Origin: JAJZGK01 sp035538795
Lineage (GTDB): Bacteria > Pseudomonadota > Alphaproteobacteria > Rhodospirillales > Magnetospirillaceae
Direction: 5' to 3'
Assembly: GCA_035538795.1 (NCBI GenBank)
Contig: DATLJS010000025.1
Coordinates: 1-64,000 of the forward strand
DNA: 64,000 bases
Below the pieces are notes generated by a model. It saw nothing but the letters and a program-made list of their open reading frames with translations, ran no database searches and was not told the DNA's origin. Numbering within the stretch: the stretch's first letter is position 1; each line of letters begins with the position of its first letter. Shown here piece by piece: positions 34,504 through 45,311 of this stretch. A program made the position numbers and the translations under genes.

Positions 34504-35646
34504 TCAGGACGGCAGGCTCTGCCGGTCCAGGAAAAGGCGCAAGTCCTCCTGATTGACCACGCAGGCGCGGTTTCGGCCTTCGCGCTTGGCGCGGTAAAGG
34601 GCGGCGTCGGCATGGGCCAGCAGGGCGGTCAGGGAGATGTCGTCGCCGCCTTCGCCGGGGGTCAGGGTGGCGATACCGATGCTGACGGTGAAAGACAGAT
34701 CGCTGCCGTCGGTCAGGGGCAGGCGCAGGTCGGAGACCTGGCGGCGCAGGCGTTCGGCGATCAGGCAGGCGGCTTCGGTGCCGGTGTTGGGCAGGGCGAT
34801 GGCGAATTCCTCGCCGCCGCAACGCCCCAGCACGTCGGGTTCACGCAGACCGGCGCGGCAGGCGGCGGAGAAGGCTTTCAGCGCTTCGTCGCCCATGGCG
34901 TGGCCGTGGCCGTCGTTGATGGCCTTGAAATGGTCGATATCCAAGGCCAGCACGGAAAAAGACCGGCCCATCAGCCGGGCATGATCCAGCTCCAGACCGG
35001 CCAGATGATGGAAATGGCGGCGGTTGGGCACGCCGGTCAGGCCGTCCAGGCTGGCCAGCGCCTCCAGCTCGGTCAGATGCTGTTGGGTCGAACTGAAGAA
35101 TTTTAGCGACAAGGCCAGATCCTGGACATGCCCTTTGGCGTCCAAAACCACCGGCACACGGTCGATCAGCAGCCGCAGCAAGCCTTTGCCGCTGGACGTG
35201 TCGCTGTGATCGGCCGAGACGGCGCCAGGCAGCGCGGCCACGGCCAGCCTGTTGTGCCCCAGCGGCAGCACCAGCCGCTGCCAGGTTTCGGTCTTGTCGC
35301 CGGGGAAGCTGGCGGTATAGGACCGCCACAGCACGCAATCCTGGGTGCGGGCGTAGCCGTACTCGAATTCCAGCATGCCGCGCTGCTGCGGCGGCAGGAT
35401 GTCGGGCGGCAGCAGTTCGATGATCTTGCCGGTCAGATCCAGGCCGAAGCGGTCGGTCAGGGCTGAGCCGTAGTGCAGATACTGGCTGTAGATATGCTCG
35501 CAGCCGATGATCACCAGATGGGGGGACAATTCGGCGAACAAAGCAAGCGGATCGGTGATTTCTCCCGTTTTGGGATAGACGCCGCGCCACAGGGAAAGCA
35601 GCGAGGCCAGTCTGGGGTCCATGACGCTTTCGACCAGCTTCTGCAT
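34504..35646 (-). CDS. Diguanylate cyclase with N-terminal PAS-like domain
   Basis: 380 residues. The N-terminal domain (about 10-165) resembles the PAS_5 type: LASLLSLWRGVYPKTGEITD, HLVIIGCEHIYSQYLHYGSA, LTDRFGLDLTGKIIELLPPD, RLVLPL. A short coiled linker precedes GGDEF (about 215-370): LDGLTGVPNRRHFHHLAGLE, LDIDHFKAINDGHGHAMGDE and the active loop LGRCGGEEFAIALPN. The I-site RxxD is intact (REPD, five residues before GGEEF), so feedback inhibition by c-di-GMP is expected. Start ATG 35646 lies 15 bases after recN. It is an insertion in the otherwise conserved recN-ligA order. Confidence 0.93.
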   Translation of the reverse strand: MQKLVESVMDPRLASLLSLWRGVYPKTGEITDPLALFAELSPHLVIIGCEHIYSQYLHYGSALTDRFGLDLTGKIIELLPPDILPPQQRGMLEFEYGYARTQDCVLWRSYTASFPGDKTETWQRLVLPLGHNRLAVAALPGAVSADHSDTSSGKGLLRLLIDRVPVVLDAKGHVQDLALSLKFFSSTQQHLTELEALASLDGLTGVPNRRHFHHLAGLELDHARLMGRSFSVLALDIDHFKAINDGHGHAMGDEALKAFSAACRAGLREPDVLGRCGGEEFAIALPNTGTEAACLIAERLRRQVSDLRLPLTDGSDLSFTVSIGIATLTPGEGGDDISLTALLAHADAALYRAKREGRNRACVVNQEDLRLFLDRQSLPS

Positions 35647-35660
35647 CGGATATCCGTCCT

Positions 35661-37325
35661 TCAGGCCGGTGTGGCCAGCAAACTTTCGGCGGCGGCGCGG
35701 GCCTGATCGGTGACTTCGGCGCCGGCCAGCATCCGGGCGATTTCCTCGCGGCGCTGGGCCGGTTCCAGAGAGCCGACGCGGGTGACGGTGCCGCCCTGGC
35801 CGTCGTCGCCCTTGGCGACGTGCCAATGGTTGGCGCCTTTGGCGGCGACCTGTGGCGAATGGGTGACGACCATGACCTGAAGATCCTGGGCCAGCCGGGC
35901 CAGCCGTTCGCCGACGGCTGCGGCGACGGCGCCGCCGATGCCGCTGTCCACTTCGTCGAAGACGATGCTGTGGACCGAGCCGATGCGGGCCAGCACGACC
36001 TTCAGCGCTAGCATGAACCGCGACAATTCGCCGCCTGAGGCGATCTTTCCCAGCGGGCCGGGGGCGCTGCCGGGATTGGTGGCGACCTCGAAGGCGATGC
36101 GGTCCATGCCGGTTTCCGTCCAGTCGGCCTCGTCCAACTGGGCGACGCGGGTTTGGAAGCGGGCGCGGTCCAGTTTCAGCGGCGGCAGTTCGGCGGCCAC
36201 GGCCTGATCCAGACCGGCGGCGGCTTCGACGCGGGAACGGGACAAGGCCTTGGCGGCTTCGGCATAGGCGGCTTTGGCGGCCTTTTCGGCGGCGGCCAGC
36301 TTGGCCAGCCCGCTGCCGCCGGCATCCAGGGCGGACAGATCGGCCGCCAATTTGTCACGCAGGGCGGCCAGATCGTCCACCGCCACCCCATGCTTGCGGG
36401 CGACGGCGCGCAGGGTGAACAGCCGTTCCTCGACCTTTTCCAAAGCTCGGGGATCCAGGTCGATGGTCGATGACGCGCGGTCCAGCAGGGTGCGGGCCTC
36501 GGCGGTTTCGTCGGCGGCGCGGTCCAGGGCGGCGATGACCTCGTCCAGCCGCCCTTCGGCTTTATCGGCCACCCGCTCCAAAGCCCGTTGGGCCGACCGC
36601 AGCGAGGCCTCCACATCGCCCTTGCCCGACAAAAACTGCACGGCGGCGTTCATGCCCTCGACCAGCTTTTCGCCATGCATCATCACCGCGCGCTTCTCGG
36701 CCAGGGAGCTTTCCTCTCCGGCGCTGGGGTTGAGAGCGTTCAATTCCTCGACGGCATGGCGCAGGAAATCTTCTTCGCCCTTGGCCTTGACCAAAGCGGC
36801 CTCGGCGTCCTGGCGGGTCTTGGCGGCGGATTTCCAGGCGCCGTGGGCTGCCCGCACGGCAGCCACGTCCAGGCCGCCGAAGGCGTCCAAAACGCCGCGA
36901 TGACTGGAAGGGTCCAGCAAACCGTGGCTTTCGAACTGGCCGTGGATTTCCACCAGACAATCGCCCAGCCGCCGCAGCAGGCCGACGCTGACCGGCTGGT
37001 CGTTGACGAAGGCGCGGGAACGGCCGTCGGAGCTGACCACGCGGCGCAGCATGAGGTCGTCGGCGGCGTCCATTTCCTGTTCGGCCAGGATGGCCTGGAC
37101 CGGATGTCCGGACGAAACGGCGAATTCGGCGGTGACGGAAAGCTGGTTGGCGCCCAGGCGCACCAGTCCGCTTTCGGAACGGGCGCCGAGGGCAAGTCCC
37201 AATGAGTCCAGCAGAATGGATTTACCGGCGCCGGTCTCGCCGGTCAGCACGGTCAGCCCGGGCTGGAAGGCGATGTCGAGGCGGTCGATAAGCACGACAT
37301 CGCGGATCGACAGGCCGAGAAGCAT
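35661..37325 (-). CDS. recN: DNA repair protein RecN
   Basis: 554-residue SMC-like ATPase for double-strand-break repair. Walker A TVLTGETGAGKSILLDSLGL lies at residues about 30-49, then LVEIHGQFESHGLLDPSSHR, a central coiled coil (about 150-350), the ABC signature KIASGGELSRFMLALKVVLA (about 434) and Walker B SIVFDEVDSGIGGAVAAAVG with THSPQVAAKG (D-loop/H-switch). It begins 10 bases after bamD and is probably co-transcribed. recN is often in the SOS regulon, but the short gap to bamD leaves no room for its own LexA site here. Confidence 0.97.
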   Translation of the reverse strand: MLLGLSIRDVVLIDRLDIAFQPGLTVLTGETGAGKSILLDSLGLALGARSESGLVRLGANQLSVTAEFAVSSGHPVQAILAEQEMDAADDLMLRRVVSSDGRSRAFVNDQPVSVGLLRRLGDCLVEIHGQFESHGLLDPSSHRGVLDAFGGLDVAAVRAAHGAWKSAAKTRQDAEAALVKAKGEEDFLRHAVEELNALNPSAGEESSLAEKRAVMMHGEKLVEGMNAAVQFLSGKGDVEASLRSAQRALERVADKAEGRLDEVIAALDRAADETAEARTLLDRASSTIDLDPRALEKVEERLFTLRAVARKHGVAVDDLAALRDKLAADLSALDAGGSGLAKLAAAEKAAKAAYAEAAKALSRSRVEAAAGLDQAVAAELPPLKLDRARFQTRVAQLDEADWTETGMDRIAFEVATNPGSAPGPLGKIASGGELSRFMLALKVVLARIGSVHSIVFDEVDSGIGGAVAAAVGERLARLAQDLQVMVVTHSPQVAAKGANHWHVAKGDDGQGGTVTRVGSLEPAQRREEIARMLAGAEVTDQARAAAESLLATPA

Positions 37326-37335
37326 GGCGCGCCGA

Positions 37336-38151
37336 TCACCAGAGCCAGTCGAACCAGCCGCTTTCGCCCTTAGGCTTCTCGGGCGGCTTGCCGGTGACTA
37401 GCGTGTAGCTGTCGCCGTACCATTCGTTGCCGGGATAGTTATAGCCCAGCACGGCGGCGGTCTTCTTGGCTTCCTCGGGCAATCCCAGCGCTTCGTAGCA
37501 TTCGATCAGGCGGTGCAGGGCTTCCGGCACATGGGTGGTGGTCTGGAAATTATCCACCACATAGCGGAAGCGGTTGATGGCGGCCAAATACATGCCCTGC
37601 TTTTCGTAATAGCGGCCGATGGCCATTTCCTTGCCGGCCAGATGATCGCGGGCCAGATCAAGCTTCAGCTTGGCGTCACGGGCGTATTTGCTGTTGGGGA
37701 AGCGGTCCACCACTTCCTGCAGCGCTTTCAAGGCCTGATCGGTGATCTTCTGGTCGCGCTGGATGTCGGCGATCTGTTCGTAATAGCACAGCGCCTTCAG
37801 GTAATAGGCGTAAGCGACGTCCTTGTGGCCCGGGTGCAGCTGGATGAAACGATCCAGCGCGATGATCGCTTCGTCGAATTTGTTGCGCATGTACTGGGAA
37901 TAGGCGGCCATCAGCTGCGCCTTGGTGGCCCACACCGAATAGGGATGCTGCCTGTCGACTTCGTCGAAGGCCTTGGCCGCCAGTTGGTATTCTTCCTGGT
38001 TCAGCTGGTTCATGGCGTCGTTGTACAGGTCTTCGACCGGGCGCTCCTGATAGGCGTCCTTATCCTTGTCGCCGGAGCAGGCGCTGAGCAGCGGGGCGGA
38101 CAGCGCCAGGGCGACGAGGAAAACTGTACGGGAAAGACGAAGACTGGGCAT
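37336..38151 (-). CDS. bamD: Outer-membrane assembly lipoprotein BamD
   Basis: 271-residue lipoprotein of the BAM complex that inserts outer-membrane proteins. The signal peptide SRTVFLVALALSAPLLSACS ends in lipobox LSAC (Cys about 24). The mature protein is five TPR-like repeats: PVEDLYNDAMNQLNQEEYQL, AFDEVDRQHPYSVWATKAQL, AIIALDRFIQLHPGHKDVAY, ALQEVVDRFPNSKYARDAKL and AAINRFRYVVDNFQTTTHVP. ATG 38151 was chosen to place the signal peptide at the N-terminus; the longer frame is not credible. Essential in most Gram-negatives. It is followed by recN after 10 bases. Confidence 0.95.
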   Translation of the reverse strand: MPSLRLSRTVFLVALALSAPLLSACSGDKDKDAYQERPVEDLYNDAMNQLNQEEYQLAAKAFDEVDRQHPYSVWATKAQLMAAYSQYMRNKFDEAIIALDRFIQLHPGHKDVAYAYYLKALCYYEQIADIQRDQKITDQALKALQEVVDRFPNSKYARDAKLKLDLARDHLAGKEMAIGRYYEKQGMYLAAINRFRYVVDNFQTTTHVPEALHRLIECYEALGLPEEAKKTAAVLGYNYPGNEWYGDSYTLVTGKPPEKPKGESGWFDWLW

Positions 38152-38223
38152 GACCTGCTCTGTGACTATTCGGGCCGGGCAGACTATATCACGGCGGCGG
38201 CGAGACGCCAGAACAAGCCGCAC

Positions 38224-39918
38224 CTATCCCTCATCATCGGATGCTGGGCAATTGTAGAGGCTTTGGCGGCGGCGGCCCAGGCAGCCGGAGATGTCGGCCT
38301 CGGGCATGTCGGCGGTGCGCATCAGCCGTTCCGCCATTTGCAGGCTGGTCTCGACCGTTTCGGGAATGACGGCGCTGGCGCCGGCCGCCAGCAAGATGTC
38401 CTGCTGCTGGCGGTCGTGGGCGCGGGCTACCACCGGCAGGGCGGGAGCCAGACGGCGGATGGCGGCGACGGTTCGCTCGGCCAATCGGGGATTGTTGACG
38501 GTGACCACGGCGGCGATGGCGTCGTCGATGCCCACCGCCTTCAGCATGGCGTCCTGGCTGGCGTCGCCATAGAACACCCGCTCGCCCCGACCGTGGGCGG
38601 CGATGACGGCGCCGGCGTCGCAGTCCAGGGCGACCGAGGGCAGGCCGCTTTCCTCCAGCACCGAGGCGATGGTCCTTCCCACCCGGCCATAGCCGGCGAT
38701 CACCACATGCCCGGACAGTTCTTGCTGGCTGTCGTGGCGTTCGATGACGGCTTCATGTTTTTGGCGGCGCTGCACCAGCCGGGCGGCCAAAGCCGCCAGC
38801 AGCGGGGTCAGGGCCATGGACAAGGCGACGGCGGTCATCAGCCCCTGGCCGTCGGCTTTGCCGATGACTTTCAGATCCATGGCGCGGTCGAACACCACGA
38901 AGGCGAATTCGCCGCCCTGGGCCAGCAGCAGGGCGACGCGGATGGTGTCGTTGCCGCTCAAGCCGCCCAAGCGCCCCAAAGCCAGCAGCACCAAAGCCTT
39001 GCCCGCGATCAGAGCGGCGCACAAAGCCAGGATGCCGCCCCAATGCGCGATGGCGAAAGGCAGATCGATGGACATGCCGACATTCATGAAGAACAGCCCC
39101 AGCAGCAAGCCGCGGAAGGGTTGGATGTCGGTTTCGACCTGATGGCGGTAAGGCGAATCGGCCAGCAGCAGACCGGCCAGAAAGGCTCCCAGGGCCATGG
39201 ACATGCCGGCTTCCGCCGTGGCTACGCCCACCGCCAGCACCAGCAGCAGGTTGGCGGCGGTGAAGACTTCCGGGGCGCGGGCCGAGGCGACGAAGCGGTA
39301 AGCGGGCCGTAGTACCAGACGGCCCAGCAGGAAGATCACGAGAATGGCGGCGGCGGCCTTGACGCCGGCCAGGCCCAAGGCTGGCAAAATATGTTGCGAT
39401 CCGCCGGCCAGCAGCGGCAGCAAGGTCAGCAGCGGCACCACCGCCAGATCCTGAAAGATCAGCACGGCGACGGTGGCGCGGCCGTGGTGACTGACGGCCT
39501 CGTTGCGTTCCACCAGCAAGGCCAGCACGGTGGCGGTAGACGACAAAGCCAAGGTGCCGCCGATGATCACCGCCGAATGGGCGGAACGCCCTAACCCGAG
39601 AGCGGCCGCCAGGAAAAGGGCGCCGGTGAATCCCATCTGCGCCAGACCCAAGCCGAAGATGTGGCGGCGCATGGCCTTCAGGCGGTTGAAGGATAATTCC
39701 AGTCCGATGGCGAACAGCAGGAAGACGACGCCGAATTCGGCCAGGGGCCGGGTCGTTTCGGCATCCACCACGGGGCCGGGCGTATAGGGGCCAAGCGCCA
39801 CGCCGGCGATCAGGTAGCTGAGAACCGAGGGAATGCCGAGCTTTTGCCCCAGCGGCACCAGCACGACGGCGGCCAGCAGCAGTTTTAAAACATCGATCAG
39901 GAACAGGAATTCATGCAT
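38224..39918 (-). CDS. CPA2-family cation:proton antiporter with TrkA-N domain (KefB/KefC-like)
   Basis: 564-residue inner-membrane antiporter. About 12 membrane helices span residues 1-380: FLIDVLKLLLAAVVLVPLGQ, GVVFLLFAIGLELSFNRLKA, ALSSTATVLALLVERNEAVS, IFQDLAVVPLLTLLPLLAGG, FLAGLLLADSPYRHQVETDI and GLLLGLFFMNVGMSIDLPFA are typical of KefB/C and related CPA2 proteins. The C-terminal cytosolic RCK/TrkA-N domain (about 405-525) begins HVVIAGYGRVGRTIASVLEE and has the GYGRVG Rossmann loop. It probably exchanges K+ (or Na+) for H+ under nucleotide or redox control; no KefF/KefG partner is nearby. It is inserted between lpxC and bamD. Confidence 0.92.
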   Translation of the reverse strand: MHEFLFLIDVLKLLLAAVVLVPLGQKLGIPSVLSYLIAGVALGPYTPGPVVDAETTRPLAEFGVVFLLFAIGLELSFNRLKAMRRHIFGLGLAQMGFTGALFLAAALGLGRSAHSAVIIGGTLALSSTATVLALLVERNEAVSHHGRATVAVLIFQDLAVVPLLTLLPLLAGGSQHILPALGLAGVKAAAAILVIFLLGRLVLRPAYRFVASARAPEVFTAANLLLVLAVGVATAEAGMSMALGAFLAGLLLADSPYRHQVETDIQPFRGLLLGLFFMNVGMSIDLPFAIAHWGGILALCAALIAGKALVLLALGRLGGLSGNDTIRVALLLAQGGEFAFVVFDRAMDLKVIGKADGQGLMTAVALSMALTPLLAALAARLVQRRQKHEAVIERHDSQQELSGHVVIAGYGRVGRTIASVLEESGLPSVALDCDAGAVIAAHGRGERVFYGDASQDAMLKAVGIDDAIAAVVTVNNPRLAERTVAAIRRLAPALPVVARAHDRQQQDILLAAGASAVIPETVETSLQMAERLMRTADMPEADISGCLGRRRQSLYNCPASDDEG

Positions 39919-40013
39919 CAGAAGGTCCGGGTCGCTTCCGGCGAAGCGGAAAGGCCAGCCGGTTCAGCATGATAGCATCCCAAGCCGCCCGCATCCATGA
40001 GGCATGGATGAAT

Positions 40014-40044
40014 AAAAAAAGCTCCCGAACAAATGTTCGGGAGC
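40014..40044 (-). terminator. Intrinsic terminator of lpxC
   Basis: Minus strand: GCTCCCGAACA-TTT... pairs as GCTCCCGAAC/GTTCGGGAGC (40021-40044) followed by TTTTTTT (40020-40014). Strong. Confidence 0.9.
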
Positions 40045-40076
40045 TGGAGAGGGTATGTGCTGAGGTTTGGAAAAAA

Positions 40077-41078
40077 TCAGGCGCTGGCGGCAATCAGCCG
40101 GGTCGAGGCCATCGGGAGTTCGGCGGTCCGATGAGCGTCGTGGGCGCTGACGGTGGTGAGGGTCCAGGCGCTGTCATCGGCGAACAGGGCGCGCAGCAGC
40201 ATGTTGTTCAGGGCATGGCCGGTGCGCACGCCATGGAAGGCGCCCAGGATATGCCCGCCGGCCAGATACAGGTCGCCGACGGCGTCCAGGGCTTTGTGGC
40301 GGACGAATTCGTCGTCGTAACGCAGACCTTCCTCGTTCAACACGCCCTGGCCGTCGCTGGCGATGACCACGGCGTTGTCCAGCGAACCGCCGCGGCCCAG
40401 GCCGGCGGCGCGCATGGCGGCCACTTCCTGCTCGAAGCCGAAGGTGCGGGCGCGGCTGACTTCCGACTTGAAGGCGCCGGGATGCACGGACAGCAGGCAT
40501 TCCTGGCGGCCGATGGTCGGCACGGGGAAGTCGATTTCCATATGGACCGAGAAGGAGTGGGCCGGGGTCAGCATGGCGACCTTGTCGCCGTCGCGGACCA
40601 CAACCGGCTTCAGCACCTTGACGACGCGGCGGGGAGCGGCCTGCTCGACCACGCCGGCGCATTCGATCAGGAACAGGAACGGAGCGGCGGAACCGTCCAT
40701 CACCGGCACTTCCGGGCCGCTGATGTCGATCAGCACGTTGTCGATGCCCATGCCGCACAGGGCGGACATCAGATGTTCGATGGTGCGCACGCCGATGCCG
40801 CCGGCGTCGGCGACGCAGGTGTTCAGGCGGGTGTCGCTGACGCTGTCCCAGCGGGCCGGGATCACGGCGCCGGCACCGGCGATGTCGGTACGGCGGAAGC
40901 GGATGCCGCTGTTGGCTTCGGCGGGGTGCAGGATCATGGTGACCTTGCTGCCCGAATGCAGGCCGACGCCGGTGCAGCCGATCGAAGTCTTCAGGGTTCG
41001 CTGCTTGACGGCGCCGAAGGACGGACGGACGGCGGAGGCCATCTTCTGCGCTTCGGGGAGGACGTCGAGATCGAGCAT
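40077..41078 (-). CDS. lpxC: UDP-3-O-acyl-N-acetylglucosamine deacetylase LpxC
   Basis: 333-residue zinc enzyme, first committed step of lipid A synthesis. Zinc ligands and catalysis: TIEHLMSALCGMGIDN (His near 97), FVRHKALDAVGDLYLAGGHI (HKALD, near 250-258) and FHGVRTGHALNN (His near 280). LKTSIGCTGVGLHSGSKVTM opens the first domain and SVSDTRLNTCVAD lies in it. ATG 41078 with AAAGG upstream. It is flanked on both sides by intrinsic terminators, so it forms its own unit despite its place after ftsZ. Its leader carries a GCTGCTA/TAGCAGC hairpin (41113-41130). Confidence 0.97.
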   Translation of the reverse strand: MLDLDVLPEAQKMASAVRPSFGAVKQRTLKTSIGCTGVGLHSGSKVTMILHPAEANSGIRFRRTDIAGAGAVIPARWDSVSDTRLNTCVADAGGIGVRTIEHLMSALCGMGIDNVLIDISGPEVPVMDGSAAPFLFLIECAGVVEQAAPRRVVKVLKPVVVRDGDKVAMLTPAHSFSVHMEIDFPVPTIGRQECLLSVHPGAFKSEVSRARTFGFEQEVAAMRAAGLGRGGSLDNAVVIASDGQGVLNEEGLRYDDEFVRHKALDAVGDLYLAGGHILGAFHGVRTGHALNNMLLRALFADDSAWTLTTVSAHDAHRTAELPMASTRLIAASA

Positions 41079-41234
41079 TTTATCAAGCCTTTGCGGTGAA
41101 CCCGTTTTTGACGCTGCTAGATGTAGCAGCGGCGAGTCGAGATCACAAATCAATCAATATTACGAATTGTTACGCTTGGGCTGGAGCGAATTTGTGTGAA
41201 AATTCAGGGAGTTATGAGGCGCGCGGACAAGGCG

Positions 41235-41268
41235 AAAAAAAGCGGCGGATGACAGAGCCATCCGCCGC
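41235..41268 (-). terminator. Intrinsic terminator of ftsZ (end of the dcw cluster)
   Basis: Minus strand: GCGGCGGATG/CATCCGCCGC, perfect 10-bp stem with 7-base loop, followed by TTTTTTT. Confidence 0.9.
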
Positions 41269-41304
41269 TTCGAGCGCGTGTGTGTATGTTTTATTCCGAC
41301 GGCG

Positions 41305-43026
<1,722 letters not shown>

Positions 43027-43051
43027 CGTACACACCCTCCGCGCTCAATTT

Positions 43052-43076
43052 GAATCTTTGAATCACAAACCGAGTC
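43052..43076. promoter_or_regulatory. Cluster of three GANTC (CcrM methylation) sites upstream of ftsZ
   Basis: GAATC (43052-43056), GAATC (43060-43064) and GAGTC (43072-43076), 26-50 bases before the ftsZ ATG. The first two form a tandem GATTCAAA repeat on the minus strand. A CtrA-like TTAACCAC is at 43097-43104, in the end of ftsA. In Caulobacter, methylated GANTC sites activate ftsZ transcription. Confidence 0.5.
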
Positions 43077-43082
43077 TAGACA

Positions 43083-44333
43083 CTAGAAGTTTTTTCTTAA
43101 CCACGAGCCTAATCGTCCGATTGGCCCGTTCCCGGCAGATTCTGTTGTTTTGGCGGTCTTTGCCGGTGACTCCGCCTGGTTGAGAACCGCATAGCGCAGC
43201 AGGCCCGCGCATGTGGAGAAAGCGGGACCCGCCGTGGCTTCGGGAAGTCCTTGAATTCCCACGGGGCGTCCGATGCGAACCTGCTTGTCCAGCACCATTC
43301 CGGCGAGGTCGCGCACACCCTGCATGGTTGCAGCGCCGCCGGTCAGCACCACGCGCCGCCCGGCCAGCTTGTCGAAACCGCCGGCTTCCAGGTGGCTGCG
43401 CACCAATTCGAAGGTTTCCTCAAGGCGGGGCTGAATGATCTGCACCAGCATCGAGCGGGGAACCTGATTGGTGGCGCCGTCCTCGTCCTCGCCCACCAGC
43501 GGAACCTTCAGAATCTCGCGGTCGTCGGACGGAGAGGGCAGGGCGCTGCCGTACAGGGTCTTCATGCGCTCGGCATGGACCAAGGGGGTGGACAGACCGC
43601 GGGCAATGTCGTTGGTGACATGCATGCCGCCCACGGGAATGGTATCGGTGTGGATCAGATGGCCGCCCTGGAACACGGCGATATTGGTGGTGCCGCCGCC
43701 CATGTCGATGCAAGTGACGCCCAGTTCCTTCTCGTCCTCGACCAGACAGGCCAGGCCCGAGGCGTAGGCCGAGACGACGCGGCTTTCGATGTCCAGATGG
43801 CAGCGATGGACCACGGTGGAAAGATTGCGCACCGGTCCCTGGGTGGCGCTGACTAGGTGAATGGTTACGGCCAGACGGTCGCCGAACATGCCGCGCGGGT
43901 CGCGGATGCCTTCGTTGCCGTCCACGGTGAAGCCGATGGGAATGGAATGGATCAGATCGCGGTCACCCTGCTGGGCATGGTGACGGGCATGCTCCAGCAT
44001 GCGGCGAATGTCCATTTCGCCGATTTCGTGGCCGTTGACCGAAACCTCGACGGTGACGTTTGACGACACCGGCATTCCGCCCGAGACGTTGACCACCACC
44101 TCGCGGATGCGGTCTTCCGCCATTTGCTCGGCGGCGTCGACGGCGGCGCGGATCGATGTCTCGGCGGCCTCCATGTCCACCACCGCGCCGTTGCGCATGC
44201 CAAGCGACACCTGATGGCCGATGCCAAGCACGCGCAAGCCGTCGTCGGTGGCCTTGGCGATGAAGCAGCACACTTTGGTGGTGCCGACGTCGAGGGCGGC
44301 GATCAGTCCGTGGCGGGGCTTGGTCTTCGACAT
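43083..44333 (-). CDS. ftsA: Cell division protein FtsA
   Basis: 416-residue actin-like ATPase tethering FtsZ to the membrane. Actin phosphate-1 motif AALDVGTTKVCCFIAKATDD lies at residues about 12-31. The SHS2 (1C) domain covers about 85-165 with INVTVEVSVNGHEIGEMDIR-like strands. Phosphate-2 is GVTCIDMGGGTTNIAVFQGG (about 210) and the adenosine motif RRVVLTGGAATMQGVRDLAG is near 330. The protein ends in an amphipathic helix (IGRLGSWLRKNF), the membrane tether. It is 9 bases downstream of ftsQ and ends 57 bases before ftsZ. Confidence 0.97.
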   Translation of the reverse strand: MSKTKPRHGLIAALDVGTTKVCCFIAKATDDGLRVLGIGHQVSLGMRNGAVVDMEAAETSIRAAVDAAEQMAEDRIREVVVNVSGGMPVSSNVTVEVSVNGHEIGEMDIRRMLEHARHHAQQGDRDLIHSIPIGFTVDGNEGIRDPRGMFGDRLAVTIHLVSATQGPVRNLSTVVHRCHLDIESRVVSAYASGLACLVEDEKELGVTCIDMGGGTTNIAVFQGGHLIHTDTIPVGGMHVTNDIARGLSTPLVHAERMKTLYGSALPSPSDDREILKVPLVGEDEDGATNQVPRSMLVQIIQPRLEETFELVRSHLEAGGFDKLAGRRVVLTGGAATMQGVRDLAGMVLDKQVRIGRPVGIQGLPEATAGPAFSTCAGLLRYAVLNQAESPAKTAKTTESAGNGPIGRLGSWLRKNF

Positions 44334-44342
44334 AAGCTCTCC

Positions 44343-45311
44343 TTAAGCGTCCTTGCCGGGTTGGGCCTTGCGCTGGGCCTTGGCGGCGGCGGGCGAATTC
44401 TCCTCGGCATGGCCGGTCGAGCGCAGCACCAGACGGTCGGGCAGGCGCATGTCGATCAGGGCGATCTTGCGCTCCAGCACCTGCTGGTCGCGCTCGATCT
44501 GGGCCAGTTCATGCCAGGAATCGGTCGGGTTGTCCTCGGGCAGACGGACGTCGATGCCGTCCTGGGTGCGGTCGAAGGTCAGGTTCCAGCGGCGGCCCGA
44601 CACCCATTGGGCGGCCTTGACGCGCTTTTGCAGGTCGGGCTCGGACGCCAGCATGGCCAACAGGGCCGAGGCATGGTCCGGCGCGCCTTCGCCGACGATC
44701 AGCGGCAGGTCGGGGAAATCCTGGACCTGATCGCCCACCACCAGGCCTTCCTTGTCCACAAGGTAGTAGTGGCCCTGGTTCTGCCAGATGGCGATGGGGT
44801 CGCGTTCGGTCAGCAGAATGTGAATCTCGCCGGGCAGACGGCGCTCCAGGGTCGCCGATTTGACCCACGAGATTTCCTCCAGCCGCTGGCGGGTGGTCGA
44901 CAGGTCGATGCCGAAGATGGGATCGCCGCGCTGGACGTTGAGGGCTGCCACCAGATCCTCGCGCGGGGTGCGGCGCCGGCCCTCCACATAGATGTCTTCG
45001 ACCTTGAAGCCGGCGCGGGACGACAGTTCGACCATCTGTGCGCGTCCGGCCTCGGCCAGTTCGACGCCCTTGCCGCTCATCACCAGCCAGCCGGGCACGC
45101 CGGCCATCAAGGCCAGCAGGCTGACCCCGGCGGCGAAGCGGCGGGCGCGCTTCAGGGCGAAGGGCGAAATGCCCCGGCGGCGCAGGCGCTGGGGCTGCGG
45201 ACGGGGAACGGCGCGCGACGGGGCGCGTGGCGGCACCGGCTGAGCATGGCCCGGCTGGACGCTGCCGAAGCGGTCGTCGACTTGTATGGTGATGTCGTTC
45301 AGGCGTCGCAT
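44343..45311 (-). CDS. ftsQ: Cell division protein FtsQ
   Basis: 322-residue bitopic inner-membrane protein of the divisome. A basic cytoplasmic N-terminus (about 1-50) is followed by a membrane helix FAAGVSLLALMAGVPGWLVM (about 59-78) and a POTRA domain (FKVEDIYVEGRRRTPREDLV, then GDPIFGIDLSTTRQRLEEIS). The beta domain follows with PGEIHILLTERDPIAIWQNQ and YYLVDKEGLVV. The last 40 residues are Ala/Lys-rich. It recruits FtsB and FtsL. The start lies inside the end of ddl (13-base overlap). Confidence 0.95.
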   Translation of the reverse strand: MRRLNDITIQVDDRFGSVQPGHAQPVPPRAPSRAVPRPQPQRLRRRGISPFALKRARRFAAGVSLLALMAGVPGWLVMSGKGVELAEAGRAQMVELSSRAGFKVEDIYVEGRRRTPREDLVAALNVQRGDPIFGIDLSTTRQRLEEISWVKSATLERRLPGEIHILLTERDPIAIWQNQGHYYLVDKEGLVVGDQVQDFPDLPLIVGEGAPDHASALLAMLASEPDLQKRVKAAQWVSGRRWNLTFDRTQDGIDVRLPEDNPTDSWHELAQIERDQQVLERKIALIDMRLPDRLVLRSTGHAEENSPAAAKAQRKAQPGKDA

